Assembly (NCBI GenBank): GCA_002376965.1 | Contig: DFOV01000293.1 | Span: 1-11,304 of the forward strand | Direction: 5' to 3' | DNA from: Gammaproteobacteria bacterium UBA3532 | GTDB lineage: Bacteria; Pseudomonadota; Gammaproteobacteria; Enterobacterales; UBA3532 | DNA: 11,304 bases | Shown here: positions 8,001 to 11,304 of the stretch, piece after piece | Layout: each line of letters starts with the position of its first letter | How positions within the stretch are numbered: position 1 is the first letter of the stretch | Notes under the pieces: generated by a model | The model's database searches: none | The model's input: only the letters and a program-made list of their open reading frames with translations | Told to the model about the DNA's origin: nothing | Translations under genes and position numbers: made by a program

Positions 8001-8555
8001 CTACAAGGTGTATCTGTCTGCCTGGCTGATTTGTCGCGTCAGGCAACGCTGCGCGAGGCGGAGTTTTATTTTTCGATGCAGCAGGGACACACCTCAAAAC
8101 TGGAAGCGGTGTTACAACGGTATCGTCAGGCAGAGCAGCGGCCTAACTTGGGCAGTAAAGTACTAACTGGCATGATGCATGGTTTTATCGATTTGGTATT
8201 CACCCATCAGGGGAAATATTATGTGGTGGATTATAAATCTTCATTTCTGGGGGATAGAATCACGGACTACTCGCAGGAAGCGATAAAAGACAGCATCGAA
8301 GAGAGCTATTACGACCTGCAGTATCTTATCTATAGTCTGGCATTGCACCGTTATTTGAAAATCCGCTTGCCTGATTATTCGCCAGAGCGGCATTTTGGGG
8401 GAGCGATTTATTTGTATTTGCGCGGCATGGCCCCCGGTCATACCACCGGTTCGTATTACGCACCTATTTCTGCGCAATGGCTGGATGCGCTTGATCAGCT
8501 ATTTGATGGTTCATCATCTACAACTAAACACGATAGTCAGGGGGAAGCATGCTGA
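5022..8555 (+). CDS. recB: RecBCD enzyme (exonuclease V) subunit RecB, helicase-nuclease
   Basis: The 1177-residue product (E. coli RecB is 1180) is the 3'-to-5' SF1 helicase and the only nuclease of RecBCD. The helicase part shows Walker A EASAGTGKT with Lys31, motif Ia VTFTKAAT, TIHGFC, the DEFQDTD box (391-397), GDPKQAIYSFRGGD (419-432), DTNWRSS, HGSKGLEYP (741-749) and LLYVAVTRA (803-811). The C-terminal nuclease domain has His946, then GFIDLVF with Asp1057, then VVDYKSS with Asp1070 and Lys1072. These correspond to E. coli His956, Asp1067, Asp1080 and Lys1082, all offset by 10, so the nuclease should be active. Compared with E. coli there is an extra stretch of about 21 residues before the DEFQDTD box, containing an acidic three-unit repeat. 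The gene overlaps recC by 1 nt and recD by 7 nt. No frameshift or missing catalytic residue was seen. Confidence 0.98.
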   Translation: MTKDLACRPLIVEDMPLNGRHLIEASAGTGKTFNIVRIYLRLLLERELSVQQILVVTFTKAATEELRGRLRQAVRDTLANWDEADDDFIRCLSQRIPADLAKARLQVALLDMDEASIYTIHGFCKRVLSEQAFASQLPFDMTMEVDSSAYVLTAVGDAYRRLTQQPETFKLITDKWPTPESFIGTFREILLSDAALDVDSVDDFKAEVAEKRQQAHQALMALDEGLQILINATKGKSVERQQEYAALCHWLTLDEVMSIPAEAKAFVDKRRLKSKVLEPWREDIGQLFDQIRDYVSLADNYESSCLDLQRMALVASWLPDLQQAVRAHKRQQQALDFDDLIYQVWQALHSPEGSEESSEEKAEEPLAQHSWSHQHVLRQKLAQTFPVALVDEFQDTDNKQYAIFDRIYQERDNTLFMIGDPKQAIYSFRGGDIFCYLAARAHADYQWDMDTNWRSSVDMIAAYNRLFYGAPLDSAKGRDIFGYGIRYTPVLASPKASDHIIADSAERAAMNWVHLTDLASDNNDDIFQQSALWCAMEIRRLLTEPALINGEPMRAEDIALLVKDRSEASWIKKALDHCGLSSVYLSVRDNVLLSDEANELVRVLNGILHPEDNRCLSTALATRYFNLDMPSLAQLHDDELLWEQWRNVLFELRMLWEKRSFIVMMQRIIQHYYQPISSRTERGLTNSLHLMELLQAESLRHPLPLSLLQWFEKQREDALAASEHELRLESDEQLIRIITQHGSKGLEYPVVFIPFAARAKGSSRKSVWLRYHDQQFNARYYLGTATDIQEKATEESLAEEMRLLYVAVTRAVHRCYLVTAPFKQTHLSPLGLALGLDADEGYQDKVEAMVQELPQAMVALEAPSQQAARLPKLMQQEQVALKPPQTMHRSIEKDWWLSSFSALTKNFAHRVLVKDRDDELEQPTMHPSDALRFRLQKGAKAGNLLHDILEKLDFQQPDWSELSNLDLTRFASGENDKLRQELIAWLADVLQSPLQGVSVCLADLSRQATLREAEFYFSMQQGHTSKLEAVLQRYRQAEQRPNLGSKVLTGMMHGFIDLVFTHQGKYYVVDYKSSFLGDRITDYSQEAIKDSIEESYYDLQYLIYSLALHRYLKIRLPDYSPERHFGGAIYLYLRGMAPGHTTGSYYAPISAQWLDALDQLFDGSSSTTKHDSQGEAC
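6081..6116 (+). repeat. Three 12-bp tandem units encoding an acidic insert in RecB
   Basis: Three consecutive 12-bp units (6081-6092, 6093-6104, 6105-6116) share the core TGAAGAA and encode SEES, SEEK and AEEP, residues 354-365. The first two units differ only in their last bases. The repeat keeps the reading frame and sits in a segment absent from E. coli RecB between FDD (about residue 338) and the DEFQDTD box. It looks like expansion of a solvent-exposed loop by slipped replication. Confidence 0.7.
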
Positions 8556-10366
8556 GTCTCACTGCTTGTTTAAAAAAATACCCTGATCTGCAACCGATTG
8601 ATTATTTTGTGGCGCGTGATGTCAGCAGGCAATATCCAATGCGTTCGTCAGCGGATAGCGATGTTTTTTATCATGTGCTACTAGCGCTTAGCTATGCATT
8701 ACGCAATGGCCATAGCTGTTTGGATTTGCGCTTTGTTGCTGAAGCCCATTGGTGGCAACGCGAGAGTGATAACGATAATCCTGGTTATACCTTTCCTGAT
8801 TATGCAAACATCTGTGCCTTGCTCGGCAGCCTACCCATTTCGAAAAACGACGATGCGCTGATTGTTTTTGATGCTCCTCGGCTTTATTTACGCCGCTATT
8901 GGCAGTTTGAAACGGCATTGGCTGGGCATATTCAGCAGCGTTTGCAATGCCAGAGCGCCAATGTTGAGATTGATAAGGCGCAAGATGTGTTGCAAACCTT
9001 GTTTCCACCGAACTCGCAACAAAACGATATTGATTGGCAGCAAGTGGCGGTGGCGAATGCGCTGGATAAGTCGTTAAGTATTATTGTTGGTGGGCCTGGC
9101 ACGGGTAAGACAACCACGGTAACGAAGTTATTAGTCGCGCTAGTGGCTTTGGCCGAGCATGCGCCGCATATCACCTTGGCGGCACCAACGGGTAAGGCCG
9201 CCCAACGCTTGTCCGAAAGCATTATGGGGGCGAAAGCCCGTTTGCAATCGTCATTGCCCAATCAGTGGCTAGATGCTATTCCTGCCGAGGCGTCGACATT
9301 GCATCGCTTGCTGGGTGTGATTCCGAATAGTTACGAATATCGCCATCATCAGGGCAATCCATTGATGCTGGATGTGTTGGTGGTTGATGAAGTGTCGATG
9401 GTTGATTTGCCAATGATGGTGCGTTTGTTTCGCGCGCTACCGCCACAGGCAAGGGTCATTATGCTGGGCGATAGTGATCAGCTGCCATCGGTAGCAGCGG
9501 GGTCTGTGTTAGCCGATCTGGCGCCCTACGCCCAAACTGCATTCTCGAAGGAAAATGTTCAGACTATCGAGCAGCTGATGCCATTGGAGATTAATCCAAG
9601 TGACGAGCCTTTGGATTATTGCACGCGTTTGATGGTTAGCCATCGCTTTGCCAGTGGCGGGGGGATAGGACTTCTAGCTCAAGCCATTATTCAGGGTGAG
9701 GCCGTTGCTAGCTGGAACGCGCTGAGCGATAACCCAGATTCATTGGCATTGTGTTCACCTGAGCAGACCGTCGAAGATTGGTTGAAACCCTTGATTAAGC
9801 ACTATTATGCGCCGATATTTCGCTGCGAAAGGGTAGAAGACGCATTTGCGCAATTGGAGCAGTTCCGTATCTTAGCGGCAATGCGCGTGGGGGAGCAGGG
9901 CGTTGAAAGCCTGAATCTACTGGTTGAATCGCGGCTGCGTGAGTTGGGACTGATGCATGGCGATCATACTTTCTATCACGGTCGCCCGATTATGGTGACG
10001 GAGAATCACTATGGATTGGGATTGTTTAATGGTGATATCGGCTTGGTGTGGCGTTATCAGGGGCGGTTAATGGCGGCATTTCCAACACCAGAAGGCACTC
10101 GCTGGTTGTTAACGGCGCGGCTGCCCAAAGTGATGACGGTTTATGCCATGACCATCCACAAAACCCAAGGCTCAGAGTTTGGCCATGTGGCATTGGTGCT
10201 GCCAGATAATGACCATGATTTATTAACCCGCGAGTTGATTTATACCGGGGTGACGCGGGCGAAACAGCAGTGTTCTGTTTGGTCGAGTGAGATGGTTTGG
10301 CGAGCGGCTGTCGAGCGGCGAGTCGAACGCTGGTCTGGGTTACGTGAGGCGCTGGTAGGCTCATAG
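8549..10366 (+). CDS. recD: RecBCD enzyme (exonuclease V) subunit RecD, 5'-3' helicase
   Basis: The 605-residue product (E. coli RecD is 608) is the fast 5'-to-3' SF1B motor of RecBCD, also needed for full nuclease activity. Visible motifs are Walker A GGPGTGKTT with Lys187, motif Ia APTGKAAQRL, STLHRLLG, Walker B VLVVDEVSM (Asp280-Glu281), LGDSDQLPS (306-314), SHRFASGGGIG, GLFNGDIG, TIHKTQGSEF (535-544) and LIYTGVTRA (563-571). The N-terminal 130 residues are the less conserved RecB-contacting domain. The ATG at 8549 lies 4 nt after AGGGGG (8539-8544), and the gene overlaps the recB stop (8553-8555) by 7 nt, so coupling is likely. The last seven codons and the TAG stop lie within the left arm of a long inverted repeat, but protein length and the SGL-containing C-terminus look normal. 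It closes the operon. Confidence 0.97.
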   Translation: MLSLTACLKKYPDLQPIDYFVARDVSRQYPMRSSADSDVFYHVLLALSYALRNGHSCLDLRFVAEAHWWQRESDNDNPGYTFPDYANICALLGSLPISKNDDALIVFDAPRLYLRRYWQFETALAGHIQQRLQCQSANVEIDKAQDVLQTLFPPNSQQNDIDWQQVAVANALDKSLSIIVGGPGTGKTTTVTKLLVALVALAEHAPHITLAAPTGKAAQRLSESIMGAKARLQSSLPNQWLDAIPAEASTLHRLLGVIPNSYEYRHHQGNPLMLDVLVVDEVSMVDLPMMVRLFRALPPQARVIMLGDSDQLPSVAAGSVLADLAPYAQTAFSKENVQTIEQLMPLEINPSDEPLDYCTRLMVSHRFASGGGIGLLAQAIIQGEAVASWNALSDNPDSLALCSPEQTVEDWLKPLIKHYYAPIFRCERVEDAFAQLEQFRILAAMRVGEQGVESLNLLVESRLRELGLMHGDHTFYHGRPIMVTENHYGLGLFNGDIGLVWRYQGRLMAAFPTPEGTRWLLTARLPKVMTVYAMTIHKTQGSEFGHVALVLPDNDHDLLTRELIYTGVTRAKQQCSVWSSEMVWRAAVERRVERWSGLREALVGS

Positions 10367-10482
10367 GGGCTAATACCTTACTATCAGAAAACGCAGTGAA
10401 TATATCCCTATATGCTTGGACGCGGTTCCATCCGCGTCACATTTCTGATAGTAAGGTATTAACCCCTATGAGCCAGGGCCTC
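10346..10482. repeat. Long imperfect inverted repeat with nested hairpins between convergent genes
   Basis: Left arm 10358-10390 and right arm 10442-10474 are 33 nt each and complementary at 32 positions; the exception is C10370 opposite A10462. Pairing resumes outward after a 4-nt bulge: 10346-10355 matches the reverse complement of 10473-10482 at 9 of 10 bases, overlapping the last two arm bases. The left side thus includes the final recD codons and its TAG. The 51-nt centre folds into two hairpins, ATATA-TCCC-TATAT (10400-10413) and GACGCGG-TTCCAT-CCGCGTC (10419-10438), whose loops contain the similar TCCCT and TCCAT. In RNA from either strand this would give a long stem with two apical branches. 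It probably ends transcription or protects the 3' ends of recD and the convergent gene. The size (about 120-137 bp) and symmetry also fit a dispersed repeat or small nonautonomous element, but no transposase or clear target duplication is visible. Confidence 0.85.
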
Positions 10483-10505
10483 AGGTTTGTTGGATTTATT
10501 CCGTG

Positions 10506-11045
10506 TTAAAAACTCGATCCAGGCTCTTTTAAAAACGCAATTTCTTCATCTGTAGAAGCGCGGCCTAAGATGGCATTGCGGTGGGGGTAGCGGCCAAAGC
10601 GATCGATAATGGCTTTGTGTTTGTGTTCGAATTCCAGGTTGTCGGGATTGCCTAGATCAGTAAATAGTTGTACCGCTTGTCCATGAATGCTGGCAGATTC
10701 GCTGTGCATATAAGGCATGTACAAAAATGCGCGTTGTTGCTGGTTGAGTGATTGATCGTCTTTGGCTTGCACGGCTTGTTGGGACAGGGCAAGAGCGAGC
10801 GGATCGCTGGCGAATGCTTTTGGCGTGTCTCGGTAGATATTGCGCGAAAATTGATCGAGCACGATGATCTCAGCCAGTCTTCCTTGTGGCGTGTCGCGCC
10901 ATTCCCATAGTTCACATTGGCAGGCTTGGGCGTGTAGATCTCCAAAGCGTCGTTTGATGAGTTGATCCAGCTCGGCATCTTTCATCCACCACTGTTTTGG
11001 CTGGAGTTCTTCAAACCAGAATTCGATAACCTGCTTGGCGTTCAT
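10506..11045 (-). CDS. DUF924 family protein
   Basis: The 179-residue product belongs to the bacterial DUF924 family (about 180 residues, mostly helical, thought to be TPR-like), whose function is not known. Family signatures are the N-terminal IEFWFEE and QWWMKDAELD, the central VLDQFSRNIYR followed by TPKAFASDPLAL, then RAFLYMPYMHSE, HKAIIDRFGRYPHRN, and STDEEIAFL near the C-terminus. There is no signal peptide or membrane segment, so a cytoplasmic location is expected. The start is ATG at 11045-11043. AAGGA, seen as TCCTT at 11052-11056 on the plus strand, lies 6 nt before it and overlaps the stop codon of the preceding gene. That arrangement, with a 9-nt gap, points to a two-gene or larger operon. 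The gene converges on recD, with the long inverted repeat between them. Length and motifs look intact. Confidence 0.9.
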   Translation of the reverse strand: MNAKQVIEFWFEELQPKQWWMKDAELDQLIKRRFGDLHAQACQCELWEWRDTPQGRLAEIIVLDQFSRNIYRDTPKAFASDPLALALSQQAVQAKDDQSLNQQQRAFLYMPYMHSESASIHGQAVQLFTDLGNPDNLEFEHKHKAIIDRFGRYPHRNAILGRASTDEEIAFLKEPGSSF

Positions 11046-11051
11046 AGTTTG

Positions 11052-11057
11052 TCCTTA
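11052..11057 (-). promoter_or_regulatory. Ribosome-binding site fused to the upstream stop codon
   Basis: Read on the minus strand, TAAGGA combines the TAA stop of the upstream gene (11057-11055) with the AAGGA Shine-Dalgarno of the DUF924 gene (11056-11052). A ribosome ending the first gene is placed 9 nt from the next start, favouring reinitiation. Confidence 0.6.
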
Positions 11058-11304
11058 ATGTGGTTGACGGGCACGATAGCCTTGAATGGCCTGATTGAGT
11101 TTTTGAGCGACGCGGCTGTTGGGGGGCAGTTCTGAGAGAATACCTTCGTAGGTGTAGATGTTTTCTTCGTTGATGTATGAGCCAATGCCTGCAGCGATAT
11201 GTTCTGCAACATGGGTGCGGTCAGAGCGGAGTATGTCGCTGTAGATATATTCGAGTTGTTCGGCATTTTCGGGATAGCGCTGCATTTCTTCCATGGCCTT
11301 TTTT
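11055..11304 (-). CDS. Unrecognised protein, C-terminal end (probably continues beyond the window)
   Basis: A minus-strand frame runs from the window edge to TAA at 11057-11055, giving about 82 residues. I do not recognise the family. The sequence is hydrophilic, rich in Glu, Gln, Ile and Tyr, and looks helical, with no membrane segment or cysteine. Notable pieces are EQLEYIYSDILRSDR, HVAEHIAAGIGSYI and a basic end, GYRARQPH. An ATG at 11294 could start a 79-residue protein, but it has no well-spaced ribosome-binding site. The frame stays open upstream (Lys-Lys-Ala), so a longer protein entering from the right edge is more likely. The stop overlaps the ribosome-binding site of the DUF924 gene, so the two are probably co-transcribed. 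Confidence 0.6.
   Translation of the reverse strand, partial: KKAMEEMQRYPENAEQLEYIYSDILRSDRTHVAEHIAAGIGSYINEENIYTYEGILSELPPNSRVAQKLNQAIQGYRARQPH

Noticed and set aside
1672..10366. Frameshift or inactivating change in recC, recB or recD
   Set aside because: All three have near-E. coli length. The ATPase motifs of RecB and RecD and the RecB nuclease residues His946, Asp1057, Asp1070 and Lys1072 are present.
10358..10474. Integron attC site, suggested by a roughly 120-bp imperfect palindrome
   Set aside because: The outer ends lack the RYYYAAC and GTTRRRY core sites in the right orientation, the arms are far too well paired, and no gene cassette layout is present.
1..11304. Defence island, CRISPR array, prophage or insertion sequence
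   Set aside because: All long frames are assigned to core metabolic, recombination or DUF924-type genes. No regularly spaced repeats, transposase or phage genes were seen.

Overview
The window looks like a chromosomal segment of a gammaproteobacterium, probably an aquatic or marine one outside the Enterobacterales. The evidence is a complete RecBCD set with near-E. coli protein lengths, balanced base composition, and the gene order recC-recB-recD with no ptrA between recC and recB. No plasmid, phage or insertion-sequence gene is visible, and the species cannot be named from the sequence alone.

Layout. Bases 1-1300 hold the end of a two-gene redox operon. The C-terminus of a NifJ-type pyruvate:ferredoxin/flavodoxin oxidoreductase overlaps by 8 nt the start of a dihydroorotate-dehydrogenase-like flavoprotein. 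Bases 1301-1671 are a long non-coding gap. It contains an imperfect, branched inverted repeat next to the upstream operon, then a good sigma70-type promoter (TTGCTA-17-TATGAT), a 12-bp perfect palindrome at the expected transcription start, a 10-bp direct repeat, and a possible 17-codon leader ORF overlapping the recC start. Bases 1672-10366 are recC, recB and recD, each overlapping the next by a few bases and therefore probably translationally coupled. They encode the three subunits of exonuclease V. This enzyme resects and unwinds double-strand DNA ends, degrades foreign linear DNA, and loads RecA after meeting a Chi sequence. Bases 10346-10482 carry a striking long inverted repeat that begins inside the last codons of recD and encloses two smaller hairpins. 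It lies between convergent transcription units. Bases 10506-11304 hold, on the minus strand, a DUF924 family gene and, just upstream of it, the 3' end of an unrecognised gene; the two appear to form one operon.

Most of the window is conventional core genome. The points worth a second look are the long inverted repeat that copies the recD 3' end in inverse orientation, substitutions at RecC positions that line the Chi-recognition channel in E. coli, a recently expanded acidic three-unit repeat inside the RecB helicase domain, and the recC leader region. I found no convincing evidence of an entirely new multi-gene system.
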